From Shewanella sp. OMA3-2 (GTDB taxonomy: Bacteria; Pseudomonadota; Gammaproteobacteria; Enterobacterales; Shewanellaceae): DNA of 64,000 nucleotides. The notes beneath the pieces are model-generated. The model was not told the DNA's origin, did no database searches, and saw only the letters and a list, made by a program, of their open reading frames with translations. The stretch lies in contig NZ_CP090974.1 of the NCBI RefSeq assembly GCF_021513195.1, forward strand, positions 1,252,001-1,316,000, in the 5' to 3' direction. The stretch's first letter is position 1; each line of letters opens with the position of its first letter. Below are positions 17,637-26,630 of the stretch, one piece after another. The translations under genes were made by a program, and so were the position numbers.

Positions 17637-18689
17637 ATGTATTATCAAAACGATGATGTGCGCATCAATGAAGTAAAAGAGTTACTTCCCCCTATAGCCA
17701 TTTTAGAGCGATTTCCGGCGTCTGAAAATGCATCTGAAACGGTATTTACTGCGCGCAATAGCATTCATAATATTTTGGCTAGAAAAGATGACCGTTTATT
17801 AGTTGTGATAGGGCCTTGTTCTATTCATGACACTAAAGCTGCACTTGAATATGGCCAACGCTTAGCTGTTATGCGCGAAAAATATGCCGATGAGCTTGAA
17901 GTGGTTATGCGAGTGTATTTTGAAAAACCACGTACAACCGTGGGGTGGAAAGGACTTATTAATGATCCCTTTATGGATAACAGCTTTAAATTAAATGATG
18001 GACTGCGTACAGCACGTAAACTGCTTGTTGATTTAAATGATCTTGGTATTCCCACCGCTGGCGAGTATTTAGATATGATTACCCCACAATATGTGGCCGA
18101 TATGATGTGTTGGGGGGCTATTGGTGCTCGTACGACAGAATCTCAAGTTCACCGTGAGCTTGCATCGGGATTATCATGCCCAGTAGGATTTAAAAATGGT
18201 ACCGATGGCACGATAAAAGTGGCCATTGATGCGATAGGGGCAGCGAATGCGCCACATCATTTCTTATCTGTGACCAAGTTTGGTCATTCGGCTATTGTTT
18301 CTACCAAAGGAAATCCTGACTGTCATATCATTTTACGTGGAGGCAAAAAGCCTAATTATAGCGCAGAAGATGTCAGTAAAATTCAATCACAACTTATTTC
18401 GTCTCAATTAGCTGACAATATCATGATTGACTTTAGCCATGCCAATAGTGAGAAGGATTATAAACGTCAGATGCTAGTCGCTGAAGATGTTGCAGGTCAG
18501 ATCGCTGCCGGTAATCATGGTATTTTTGGGGTGATGGTTGAAAGCCATTTAGTTGAAGGACGTCAAGATATCCTTGATGGTAAAGCAGCATGTTATGGAC
18601 AAAGTGTCACCGACGGATGTATAGGTTGGCAAGATACCGAATCGCTTCTGGCCATCCTGAGTGACAGTGTAATTAAACGCAGAGGTTAG
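17637..18689 (+). CDS. aroG: 3-deoxy-7-phosphoheptulonate synthase, AroG type
   Basis: First enzyme of aromatic amino-acid synthesis: joins phosphoenolpyruvate and erythrose 4-phosphate to DAHP. Class I enzyme of 350 aa, the same length as E. coli AroG, and closest to it along its whole length, including the N-terminal YYQNDDVRINEVKELLPP. Catalytic segments LLVVIGPCSIHD, RVYFEKPRTTVGWKGLINDP, GARTTESQ, GFKNGTDG and DFSHANS are all present. The ATG at 17637 (GGAG 9 bases upstream) is used rather than an in-frame TTG at 17628. The feedback amino acid, phenylalanine for E. coli AroG, is inferred from the similarity. A long hairpin follows. Confidence 0.95.
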   Translation: MYYQNDDVRINEVKELLPPIAILERFPASENASETVFTARNSIHNILARKDDRLLVVIGPCSIHDTKAALEYGQRLAVMREKYADELEVVMRVYFEKPRTTVGWKGLINDPFMDNSFKLNDGLRTARKLLVDLNDLGIPTAGEYLDMITPQYVADMMCWGAIGARTTESQVHRELASGLSCPVGFKNGTDGTIKVAIDAIGAANAPHHFLSVTKFGHSAIVSTKGNPDCHIILRGGKKPNYSAEDVSKIQSQLISSQLADNIMIDFSHANSEKDYKRQMLVAEDVAGQIAAGNHGIFGVMVESHLVEGRQDILDGKAACYGQSVTDGCIGWQDTESLLAILSDSVIKRRG

Positions 18690-18702
18690 ACTGACTTAAG
18701 GT

Positions 18703-18739
18703 TTAATAAATATGGCGCATTACGCGCCTTATTTATTAA
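18703..18739. terminator. Bidirectional terminator after aroG
   Basis: Sixteen-base-pair stem with one mismatch (TTAATAAATATGGCGC facing GCGCCTTATTTATTAA). It serves aroG on the plus strand and covers the last codons of the small gene on the minus strand. Confidence 0.8.
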
Positions 18740-18905
18740 GGCTTTGGGTCAAATACTCATTAGCTTTGGCGAGTGTTCCAAATGCGAGAATGAGATTGTT
18801 ACGCCCTTTGTCTTGTAATTCAGGGTTATCCGACTCAATCATCATCCAAACCCATGTTTGAATTAACTGTAGTGGAGGGTATTTTATATTCGTACTGTCT
18901 AACAT
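18729..18905 (-). CDS. Small hypothetical protein, 58 aa
   Basis: No family recognised. The ATG at 18905 has AGGAAGC 4-7 bases upstream, a strong ribosome site, which favours it over an in-frame start 15 bases earlier. The protein looks globular and helical, with a Trp-rich patch (IQTWVWMMIES) and no signal peptide or membrane helix. It ends inside the aroG terminator hairpin. Likely a real small gene. Confidence 0.6.
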   Translation of the reverse strand: MLDSTNIKYPPLQLIQTWVWMMIESDNPELQDKGRNNLILAFGTLAKANEYLTQSLNK

Positions 18906-19313
18906 AAAGCTTCCTACCAATCATATTCAATTAACAATTACGCCATTTACTCATTAGCTTATTACGCTAATTTTTTGGGGTAACCTAGTACGGTTAAAGA
19001 GTAACAAATTCTGATCTTAGACATAACTCTTATTAGAGTAAAAAAAGGATAAAAGGCAATTTATTTTCAATTAATTAGTATTTTTGATGTGCTTTGATTT
19101 AATTTAGTAGGTTAAAAGTATTGTTTTAATCGATTTAATTGGGGAATTTAGGGCTGATAAGTATTTTTATGCCTGTTTTCATTATGTAGCGGGTGCCATA
19201 GCGCTAATTTTGCACTTGTTAACATCATTGGTGCGAGTGCAGTGTTATCATGCCTACAGAGGAAATTGTCTTTTATTTCAATATTGTTCGCCATTGATTA
19301 ACTGGAGCTATTT
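18906..19313. other. Intergenic region before the Atm1-type exporter
   Basis: About 400 AT-rich bases between divergent genes. Apart from presumed promoters I see no RNA gene, repeat or clear operator. Confidence 0.5.
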
Positions 19314-21098
19314 ATGCGGCCATCCGCTTATTTTGAAGGACCTGTAGGTAGGCTTAACTGGACTGTCTTAGGTATGCTTTGGCCTTATTTATTAGAGTTT
19401 AAAGGACGTATCTTTTTAGCTATGACTTGCTTAGTCGTGGCGAAGTTGGCCAGCGTGGGTTTACCCTTCATTTTAAAAGAGTTAGTCGATACTTTAGACA
19501 GTAACACCGCCGTGGTCAATGCAGTGGTAGTAGCCCCAATTGCACTAGTACTTGCATATGGTGGGATCCGATTCCTTAATGTGGTGATAGGCGAGATACG
19601 TGACACGCTTTTTGGTCGAGTCACTGAAAGAGCCATGCGACGATTAGGTTTGGCCGTATTTGAGCATTTGCATCGACTAGATTTAGATTTTCATTTAGAT
19701 CGTCGAACAGGCGGCTTATCTAGAGATATTGAACGCGGTACCAGCGGTGTAAGCTTTTTGATGCGTTTTATGGTGTTTAATATTGTACCGACCCTGCTTG
19801 AAATCACTTTAGTCATTGGTATTTTTTTCTATCAATATGGCATTAGCTTTGCGTTGATTACACTTGTTGCTGTTGTTGCTTATATTGGGTATTCGGTTAT
19901 GGCGACCGAGTGGCGTACTGAGTTTGTACGCGAGGCCGCTCGAGCAGACTCTTTGTCTAACACGCGTGCTATTGATAGTTTACTTAACTATGAAACAGTT
20001 AAGTATTTTAATAATGAAACACATGAAGCAGCACGTTATGACTCTGCCCTTGCGGATTGGGAAGTGGCAAAGCGAAAAAACCGTTTGTCATTATTTGCTC
20101 TTAATGCCGGGCAGGCATCTATTATCGCGATTGCGATGACGGCAATGATGTGGCTTGCGGCGTATGAGGTCACTGAAAAAACCATGACAATTGGTGATTT
20201 TGTGCTGATTAATGCCTTTATGATGCAGTTATTTATCCCACTTAACTTTTTAGGCTTTGTTTATAGAGAGATCCGAGGTGCGCTGGCTAATATTGAACGT
20301 ATGTTTGATATTTTGGATAAGCAACCAACAGTGGTTGATAGGGAACATGCCGATGATCAACCTCCTGAGCTTGGGACGATTAAGTTTGAGAATGTCAGTT
20401 TTCAATATGATGAAAGGCAAATATTAAACAACGTTAGCTTTGAAATTCCTTTAGGCAAGAAAGTTGCTGTGGTTGGAGACAGTGGTGCTGGAAAATCAAC
20501 GCTTATTAAATTACTGTTCCGTTTTTACGATGTTAATAAGGGCCGCATTACCATCAATGACGTTGATATTCGCGATTTAACTCAACAGGCGCTGAGACGA
20601 GCGATTGCGATTGTTCCACAAGATACGGTGTTATTTAATGACTCCTTATTTGAAAATATTCGCTACGGTAGACCCGATGCAACCCAAATTGAAATTGAGA
20701 ATGCAGCTGAATTAGCTCATTTGAGTGAATTTATTAATGTACTCCCTAAACAATGGCAAACCAAAGTAGGTGAGCGTGGTTTAAAATTATCTGGAGGAGA
20801 GAAGCAACGGGTTTCTATCGCACGTGCAGTGTTAAAATCGACACCTTTTTTAGTATTCGATGAAGCGACATCATCTTTAGATAGTCGATCTGAAAAAGCC
20901 ATTTTAAATGCTCTGCGTGATGCTGCTAAGGGTCATACAAGTTTAGTTGTAGCGCATCGTTTATCGACAATTATCGATGCTGATATGATTGTCGTATTAA
21001 GTAAAGGACAAGTCGTTGAAACAGGGACTCACGCGGAGTTGATCAATAACAAAGGTCTATATGCACACCTATGGACGATTCAGAATGAGCAAACTTAA
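19314..21098 (+). CDS. ABC exporter, Atm1/ABCB7-like half transporter
   Basis: Half-size ABC exporter of 594 aa: six membrane helices in residues about 25-310, then a nucleotide-binding domain with Walker A GDSGAGKST, signature LSGGEKQRV, Walker B FLVFDEATS and the H-loop AHRLST. The membrane part carries features of the Atm1/HMT1 group (NYETVKYFNNE, also seen in mitochondrial Atm1 and bacterial homologues), which export glutathione conjugates or polysulfides and are linked to heavy-metal relief. It should act as a homodimer. The ATG has GGAG 6 bases upstream. Stand-alone gene. Substrate not known from sequence. Confidence 0.88.
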   Translation: MRPSAYFEGPVGRLNWTVLGMLWPYLLEFKGRIFLAMTCLVVAKLASVGLPFILKELVDTLDSNTAVVNAVVVAPIALVLAYGGIRFLNVVIGEIRDTLFGRVTERAMRRLGLAVFEHLHRLDLDFHLDRRTGGLSRDIERGTSGVSFLMRFMVFNIVPTLLEITLVIGIFFYQYGISFALITLVAVVAYIGYSVMATEWRTEFVREAARADSLSNTRAIDSLLNYETVKYFNNETHEAARYDSALADWEVAKRKNRLSLFALNAGQASIIAIAMTAMMWLAAYEVTEKTMTIGDFVLINAFMMQLFIPLNFLGFVYREIRGALANIERMFDILDKQPTVVDREHADDQPPELGTIKFENVSFQYDERQILNNVSFEIPLGKKVAVVGDSGAGKSTLIKLLFRFYDVNKGRITINDVDIRDLTQQALRRAIAIVPQDTVLFNDSLFENIRYGRPDATQIEIENAAELAHLSEFINVLPKQWQTKVGERGLKLSGGEKQRVSIARAVLKSTPFLVFDEATSSLDSRSEKAILNALRDAAKGHTSLVVAHRLSTIIDADMIVVLSKGQVVETGTHAELINNKGLYAHLWTIQNEQT

Positions 21099-21464
21099 AA
21101 GATAATTAAGTTAAAATGTTAACCGGTTGCAAGCAAAAAGGCATAGCTAACCTGTCATTTGTGTTGAAAAAAAGGCGCATTAACACGTCAATAACGAGCC
21201 TATTGCACGTACTCTTGTGTAAACAAATAACGCAGCTAGCAAGACAAATAGCTGCTTGATAAAGGTTTATTATCCCGAGCAGAGGTTAGCTAGTGTTTAT
21301 GAATAGTGTTTGAGTATAATTAACCCCGTTATTCAAATGTACAGTGGGGGACTTTATTAGTAAAGTGACTCAATAGCTTTGAATAGTTGGACGACATATC
21401 TTAAGTGCTAGTTTTAAGTACCAATCACATATTTTTAAATGCTAATCACATATGGAGATGGCTG
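21099..21464. other. Intergenic region, nothing distinct
   Basis: 366 bases after the exporter gene. It has no open frame with a good ribosome site, no strong terminator and no RNA gene that I can recognise. It should contain the promoter of the next small gene. Confidence 0.4.
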
Positions 21465-21710
21465 ATGCAGAATATTCTTTTAATCGCAGCCCTAGAAGGA
21501 ACTCAACATCAGGTGAGTACAGATTGGTTTGCTATTGTTGCTATGTTGAAAGCACGAGAATTGTCAGAGGATGAAATTAACCGTGTTTATAATGAGTTAT
21601 GTGCAGGGTTAAGAGTCACTACCCGTGGAGTAACATTAGCAAAACAATCCGCTAATGAGCTAAACAAAAAAATTATTAAACACTCTGAAAATAAGGGTTT
21701 ACTAATATAG
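21465..21710 (+). CDS. Small hypothetical protein, 81 aa
   Basis: Unrecognised. The ATG at 21465 with GGAG 7 bases upstream is chosen over a start 60 bases earlier that has no ribosome site. The product is soluble and mostly helical (STDWFAIVAMLKAREL, SEDEINRVYNEL), without signal peptide or cysteine pattern. It lies alone between the exporter and a convergent small gene. Confidence 0.6.
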   Translation: MQNILLIAALEGTQHQVSTDWFAIVAMLKARELSEDEINRVYNELCAGLRVTTRGVTLAKQSANELNKKIIKHSENKGLLI

Positions 21711-21786
21711 GTTTGTAGTAAGGGGGATTTAATTTATAGTTTTAGTTGGAAAAACCATACTGAACTATTAAGTGTTATTGAGGGTG

Positions 21787-21978
21787 TTATTTTTTTTTCC
21801 AACCAATACAAACCAGTTTTATTAAGGTATTTGGCTCCGTCATAGGCACAAGTCTGGTGATTTTACCTTGTTCAAAACACACCATCTCACCTTCTATTTC
21901 TGTCAGGCGATCGCAATTTTTACAGCTGTTGCTGGCTATTTTTCCATTGGCGGCTGCTTGAGTGTTCTTTAAGTTCAA
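21787..21978 (-). CDS. Small four-cysteine protein, 63 aa
   Basis: Unrecognised small basic protein with cysteines in CKNC, then single Cys in MVCFE and LVCIGW. Four cysteines in this spacing could bind a zinc ion or a cluster; that is an inference. The start is a TTG at 21978 with AAGGG 7 bases upstream. No signal peptide. Confidence 0.5.
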   Translation of the reverse strand: MNLKNTQAAANGKIASNSCKNCDRLTEIEGEMVCFEQGKITRLVPMTEPNTLIKLVCIGWKKK

Positions 21979-22159
21979 GATTATACCCTTTAAAGTATTT
22001 TATATCGGTTATAACCGCTAACTTGTATTTGCTACCTTGTCGCGATTATAGGTGACACATATTACACTTTAACTTTGTAATGTGATCCACGTATCACCTT
22101 ATAGTTTAACTGATAATCAAAAAGCTTGAAAGTAATACTTTAGGGGTATATTGAGAAAT

Positions 22160-23650
22160 CTAACTAATCAAGTGCTTGTAATGCTTATCTAGAGAAACAG
22201 ATACCCCACTTGCAATAACAATGTGTGCATGTTTTCGCGTTAATTGTCTTGCATCATTAACACCGCAAGAGTGAGCTATCATTGTTAAATCATAGTGTAG
22301 GTAATGATTGTAGCTGGCTACACGAGTTGATTTATCTTTAGGATCTAGCCCTTGTTGTAATCGTTTATCATGGGTAGTGATACCTGTAGGACAAGTATCT
22401 TTATTGCATTGCAGTGATTGAATGCAACCCAAAGCAAACATATTGCCTCTGGCTGATGCGATAAAGTCAGCTCCCGTAGCGAGTGCCCATGCAACATAGG
22501 ATGGCATCACTAATTTTCCGGTAGCAATAATTTTTATTCGTTGACGTAACCCTTTTTGAATAAGTAAGTCGACGAGTCTTGGCAGGCTTTCTCTTAGTGG
22601 TAAACCAACATTGTCCATAAGTGCCTGAGGGGCGGCTCCTGTTCCACCATCAGCACTGTCTAAGGTGAAAAAGTCTGGCGCATGCTCAAGTCCTCTCTGT
22701 GCAATTTCATCACACATGTCTTCAATCCAACTGATGTCGCCTATAACCGCCTTTATACCTGTGGGCTTACCAGTGGCATTTCTGACTTGAGCAACCATAT
22801 CTAAAATATCTGCTACACAGTTAATTTCAGGGTGACCATTAGGGCTGATAGAGTCCTCACCAACTGGTATTCCCCTTATATTAGCGATTTCTTCAGTGAC
22901 TTTTATACCAGGAAGTATGCCGCCTTTACCTGGTTTTGCACCTTGGCTGAGTTTAATTTCAAACATTTTTACCTGTGGATGAGCCGCGATTTGTTTCAGC
23001 TTGTCATCATCAAGGTGACCTTGAGCATTACGCACGCCATATTTTGCGGTGCCAATTTGAAATACTAGATCACAATTACCTTTTAGGTGATGTGGACTTA
23101 ATCCACCTTCCCCCGTATTTAACCAGCAGCCAGCTTTTGCCGCGCCATGGGATAATGCGGTTATTGCAGGTCTTGATAATGCTCCAAAACTCATGGCTGA
23201 AATATGACAAATTTTATCAGTGGTATAAGGTGATGGACATTGCTCACCGACAGTCACTGTGACAGGTTCAACATGGACGTGATCACTGATTGGAAATGCC
23301 GAGTTGAGAAACAGAATACTGCCTTGTTTGTCTAAGGGCTGGGTTGAACCAAAAGCAATGGTACGCTCTACATTTTTGGCCGCTCGATATACCCAGCTGC
23401 GTTCAGCGCGATTAAAAGGTAACTCTTCACGGTCGTTAGCAAAAAAGTATTGCCTAAAAAACTCACCTTGTTTCTCAAATAAATACCGAAATCGACCTAT
23501 AACAGGGTAGTTGTGTCTAATAGCTTGCTTGGTCTGTAATCTATCAGCGATGTACATATACACGACACTAATGATAGCGGCCCAAAATAGTATTAGAAAC
23601 AGTCCTGTGAACAGATCTATCCCCCATAAAATCCACGGTTGAAGTTGCAT
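22160..23650 (-). CDS. Membrane-anchored FMN-binding glutamate synthase domain protein
   Basis: Stand-alone version of the FMN/synthase domain of glutamate synthase (GltB). One membrane helix at about residues 10-32 anchors it to the inner membrane; the rest is the (beta/alpha)8 FMN domain, with MSFGALSRPAITALSHGA, NTGEGGLSPHH, KLSQGAKPGKGG and SADGGTGAAP. Near the end CIQSLQC-NKDTC shows the C-x5-C-x4-C spacing of the GltB 3Fe-4S cluster. It has no glutaminase domain, so it cannot use glutamine alone; reaction unknown. About 496 aa. The ATG has AAGGG 6 bases upstream. No electron-transfer partner is adjacent. Confidence 0.88.
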   Translation of the reverse strand: MQLQPWILWGIDLFTGLFLILFWAAIISVVYMYIADRLQTKQAIRHNYPVIGRFRYLFEKQGEFFRQYFFANDREELPFNRAERSWVYRAAKNVERTIAFGSTQPLDKQGSILFLNSAFPISDHVHVEPVTVTVGEQCPSPYTTDKICHISAMSFGALSRPAITALSHGAAKAGCWLNTGEGGLSPHHLKGNCDLVFQIGTAKYGVRNAQGHLDDDKLKQIAAHPQVKMFEIKLSQGAKPGKGGILPGIKVTEEIANIRGIPVGEDSISPNGHPEINCVADILDMVAQVRNATGKPTGIKAVIGDISWIEDMCDEIAQRGLEHAPDFFTLDSADGGTGAAPQALMDNVGLPLRESLPRLVDLLIQKGLRQRIKIIATGKLVMPSYVAWALATGADFIASARGNMFALGCIQSLQCNKDTCPTGITTHDKRLQQGLDPKDKSTRVASYNHYLHYDLTMIAHSCGVNDARQLTRKHAHIVIASGVSVSLDKHYKHLIS

Positions 23651-23990
23651 GTATTACCCTTAAATGTAGTAAGTTAAATTGATCTCGAAAGATCGCAAAC
23701 TCAATATAGTTGAATAATATCTTTTATCATTCAAATTTTTATTGAGTATCAAAAATAAGATCAATGTACGTGTAATAGCGAGTTTATAACAGATAAATGC
23801 CACTAAATTAATTGTTTAGAACTTAGTTTAGAGACTAATTCAATATTTATTGGGTGCAATAAGCGATTAAAGTAGTCAGAGCATCTAAAGTTAGGGTTGA
23901 GTTTAAATGATGTTATTTACAAATATCACTTTAGGTTAATTTTTACTCGTCGATAAAGAGATACCGATTTGAAAAAATGGAGCAGACTTC
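23651..23990. other. Intergenic region before the DUF5610 gene
   Basis: 340 AT-rich bases between divergent genes. I looked for a sigma-28 (flagellar) promoter and found TAAAGTT near 23890 without a matching -10 box. No RNA gene or operator is evident. Confidence 0.4.
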
Positions 23991-24599
23991 ATGGAAATTA
24001 AACCAAATAAAAATATGGCGCAATTCACATCAGTGTCAAACAATGTCGAAAAAGACAAGCAGATTGCGGAAAAGAGTAGCAGCCAAGATGTGCGGTCAAC
24101 GGACAAACAAGCCAGTATGTCTGTTAGCCAAATAACTAAACGATTGATGAATGGGCAAATTCTGGCGGCACAGGAAAAAGTGACGCTATCGTCGGGAGAT
24201 CAATCACTGGCGTTGTTATATCGCAGTGCAATAGATGCTATTGATGCTGAGCTTGATTTAGTGCTGGGCGAAAATAAGCCATCAAAATCTATGGAGGTTG
24301 AGGTTGATTACTCACCTACAGCTACCGCTGATCGAATAGTGCAATTTGCCACAGGTTTTTTTGGGTTGTATCAACAACAAAACCCCGATGCTGATTTTGA
24401 AGGCCAGCTTAATAGCTTTATGGATAAAATATCTAAGGCGATAGATGACGGTTTTGGGCAAGCTAAGTCAATATTGTCTGGTTTGAAAGTACTTCAGGGG
24501 GATATTGCTGCAGGCGTTGACAGTACCTATGAACATATTCAAAGTGGATTAGCTAAGTTTAAGTTAGGCATGTTACCTTCTACTGAAGACTCGAAATAA
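23991..24599 (+). CDS. DUF5610 domain protein
   Basis: Soluble protein of 202 aa matching the DUF5610 type by its central and C-terminal segments (ATADRIVQFATGFFGLYQQQNP, FMDKISKAIDDGFGQAKSIL). The N-terminal 50 residues look disordered and polar, the rest helical; there is no signal peptide. ATG at 23991 with GGAG 9 bases upstream. It ends 11 bases before fpr on the same strand, so the two may be co-transcribed. Function unknown. Confidence 0.75.
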   Translation: MEIKPNKNMAQFTSVSNNVEKDKQIAEKSSSQDVRSTDKQASMSVSQITKRLMNGQILAAQEKVTLSSGDQSLALLYRSAIDAIDAELDLVLGENKPSKSMEVEVDYSPTATADRIVQFATGFFGLYQQQNPDADFEGQLNSFMDKISKAIDDGFGQAKSILSGLKVLQGDIAAGVDSTYEHIQSGLAKFKLGMLPSTEDSK

Positions 24600-24610
24600 T
24601 AAGGTATGTT

Positions 24611-25360
24611 ATGTGGGTAACTGGTGAAGTAATTGAGCGAATTGATTGGAATGACAAGCTTTTTTCTTTAAAAATTAAAGCACCTATTGAACCTTATATC
24701 GCTGGGCAATTTATTAAACTAAGCCAAATTCGTGATGATAAACGTATTGCTCGGGCGTACTCTGTGGTTAACCCACCTGGTAGCGATTATATTGAAATAT
24801 TAGCGGTTGCTGTGGAAAATGGGCAATTATCACCCGACCTTCAATCGCTTTCTGCGGGTGATACTATTGAAGTAACACCCAAGGCAACAGGGTTTATGAC
24901 CTTAGATGAAATTCCACACGGGGCATTACAAGGTAATCATTTGTGGTTGATATCTACCGGTACAGCCGTTGGGCCCTTTATTTCAATGTTGCTTACTGAC
25001 GAGCCTTGGCAACGGTTTGAGAAAGTGGTGTTGGTCTATGGTGTACGTTTGGCTGAAGACTTAGCTTACTTGTCGGCTATTAAGCAGCTGCAAGCAAAAT
25101 ATCCACAGCAATTTCATTTTATTCCTATTGTGACTCGCGAACCGTTTGAAGGTGCATTGACATGTCGTATTCCCGATGCAATTAATAGCGGCTTATTACA
25201 ACAGAAGGTGTCATTAGCGATTAATGCTGAAGATTCTCAAGTGATGATTTGTGGTAACCCAGGCATGATTGCTGATGCACAAACTGCGTTATTAACATTA
25301 GGATTAACTAAAAATCTTAGACGTGCCCCAGGGCAAATCACAGTAGAGAAATATTGGTAA
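24611..25360 (+). CDS. fpr: Ferredoxin/flavodoxin-NADP+ reductase
   Basis: FAD enzyme that moves electrons between NADPH and ferredoxin or flavodoxin. The N-terminal FAD domain has the RAYSVVNPP motif; the C-terminal NADP domain has STGTAVGPFISML, VYGVRLAEDL, MICGNPGMI and the terminal VEKYW with an aromatic last residue, as in bacterial subclass I Fpr. About 249 aa, the family's usual length. ATG with AAGG 6 bases upstream. The neighbouring Fur-boxed iron transporter suggests use in iron or oxidative-stress metabolism. Confidence 0.93.
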   Translation: MWVTGEVIERIDWNDKLFSLKIKAPIEPYIAGQFIKLSQIRDDKRIARAYSVVNPPGSDYIEILAVAVENGQLSPDLQSLSAGDTIEVTPKATGFMTLDEIPHGALQGNHLWLISTGTAVGPFISMLLTDEPWQRFEKVVLVYGVRLAEDLAYLSAIKQLQAKYPQQFHFIPIVTREPFEGALTCRIPDAINSGLLQQKVSLAINAEDSQVMICGNPGMIADAQTALLTLGLTKNLRRAPGQITVEKYW

Positions 25361-25473
25361 TAAGTCACAGCGTTATTGGTATGTAATGTTTAGCGTGATC
25401 TAAATCAACATCAATACAAATTCTGTAAAAGGCACTTGCTCCTTTTGTGCTGATCATTTACCCTTGTCGCGAT

Positions 25474-25488
25474 TGATAATTATTATCA
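25474..25488 (+). promoter_or_regulatory. Fur box before fbpA
   Basis: TGATAAT-T-ATTATCA is a perfect 7-1-7 inverted repeat identical in form to the core Fur consensus. It lies about 48 bases before the fbpA start, at or overlapping the expected promoter, so repression by Fur with iron is expected for fbpABC. Confidence 0.85.
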
Positions 25489-25535
25489 TTGTTAATTGCT
25501 TTTGGTCGTTTCAACCAACGAAGGGAAATACACAA

Positions 25536-26543
25536 ATGAGAATGGTAAAAGGTACTGCGGTTTTAGGTTTAGCCAGTTTAGCCTGTTCAGCCATGGCGGA
25601 TGAAGCGTTAACTGTGTATTCATATCGACAAGCATTTTTAGTTGAGCCTATCTTAGAGCAGTTTACTCAAAATACGGGTATTAAGGTTAATGTTGTATTT
25701 GCTAAAGATGGTATTGCAGAACGTATTGAACGTGAAGGCCGTTTATCTCCTGTTGATGTGGTATTAACATCTGATTTTTCTCGTTTAATGGAACTCGTTG
25801 AAAAAGACCTCGTCTCTGCTGTGAACAATGAGGTGATTAATAACAATATTCCTGAAGTTTATCGTTCACCTAACAATGATTGGTATGCGCTGACTATGCG
25901 AGTGCGTAATGTATATTCTTCCAAAGAACGCACAGGCAAGATTGATATCGATTATGAAGACCTAGCTAAGCCTGAATACAAAGGTAAAATTTGTACTCGC
26001 AGTGGTAAGCATCCTTACAATGTGGCGTTAGTGGCCTCAATGATTGCGCATCATGGTGAGGCGGAAACCAAAACCTGGTTAACAGGTGTAAAAGCTAACT
26101 TAGCGCGTAAACCTCAAGGTAATGATCGTGATCAAGTATTAGCGGTTAAAGAAGGGATGTGCGATGTCGCCCTCGGTAATAGCTATTATTACGGCAACAT
26201 GTTGATCGACGAAAACCAAAAAAGTTGGGCTGAAGCCGTTTATATTAACTTTCCTAACCAGGCTAATCGTGGCGCTCACATTAACGTCTCAGGTATGGCG
26301 TTAGCTAAATTTTCTCCAAGTAAAGGTAATGCAATCAAATTAATGGAGTTTTTAACCTCTAATGTTGCTCAGCAAGCCTATGCGGACGTTAACATGGAAT
26401 ATCCGGTTAAAGCTGATGTGAAGCCATCAAAACTTGTGGCATCATGGGGCGAATTTAAAGCAGATTCACTTCCTATTTATAAATTGGCTGAAAATCATCA
26501 AGCGGCAGTGAAGCTACTTGATGAAGTAAAATTTGACCTTTAA
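25536..26543 (+). CDS. fbpA: Ferric iron ABC transporter, periplasmic binding protein
   Basis: Periplasmic ferric-iron-binding protein of the FbpA/FutA/Idi group. Signal peptide MRMVKGTAVLGLASLACSAM, cleavage near AMA-DE; then LTVYSYRQ, AKDGIAERIEREGRLSPVDVVLT and the twin-Tyr segment GNSYYYGNM that supplies iron ligands. About 335 residues. The ATG at 25536 follows GAAGGGA; an earlier in-frame start at 25464 would run through the Fur box and is rejected. First gene of fbpABC. Confidence 0.92.
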   Translation: MRMVKGTAVLGLASLACSAMADEALTVYSYRQAFLVEPILEQFTQNTGIKVNVVFAKDGIAERIEREGRLSPVDVVLTSDFSRLMELVEKDLVSAVNNEVINNNIPEVYRSPNNDWYALTMRVRNVYSSKERTGKIDIDYEDLAKPEYKGKICTRSGKHPYNVALVASMIAHHGEAETKTWLTGVKANLARKPQGNDRDQVLAVKEGMCDVALGNSYYYGNMLIDENQKSWAEAVYINFPNQANRGAHINVSGMALAKFSPSKGNAIKLMEFLTSNVAQQAYADVNMEYPVKADVKPSKLVASWGEFKADSLPIYKLAENHQAAVKLLDEVKFDL

Positions 26544-26630
26544 TATCAATATTGATATTACGCCAGTTCTGCATTGTCATTCAATACGGTGTCGAGGATT
26601 GTACCGTATTGATTTAACTGGATAGTTTTT

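Noticed and set aside
23880..23910. Sigma-28 flagellar promoter before the DUF5610 gene
   Set aside because: TAAAGTT is present but no GCCGATAA-like -10 box at the correct distance.
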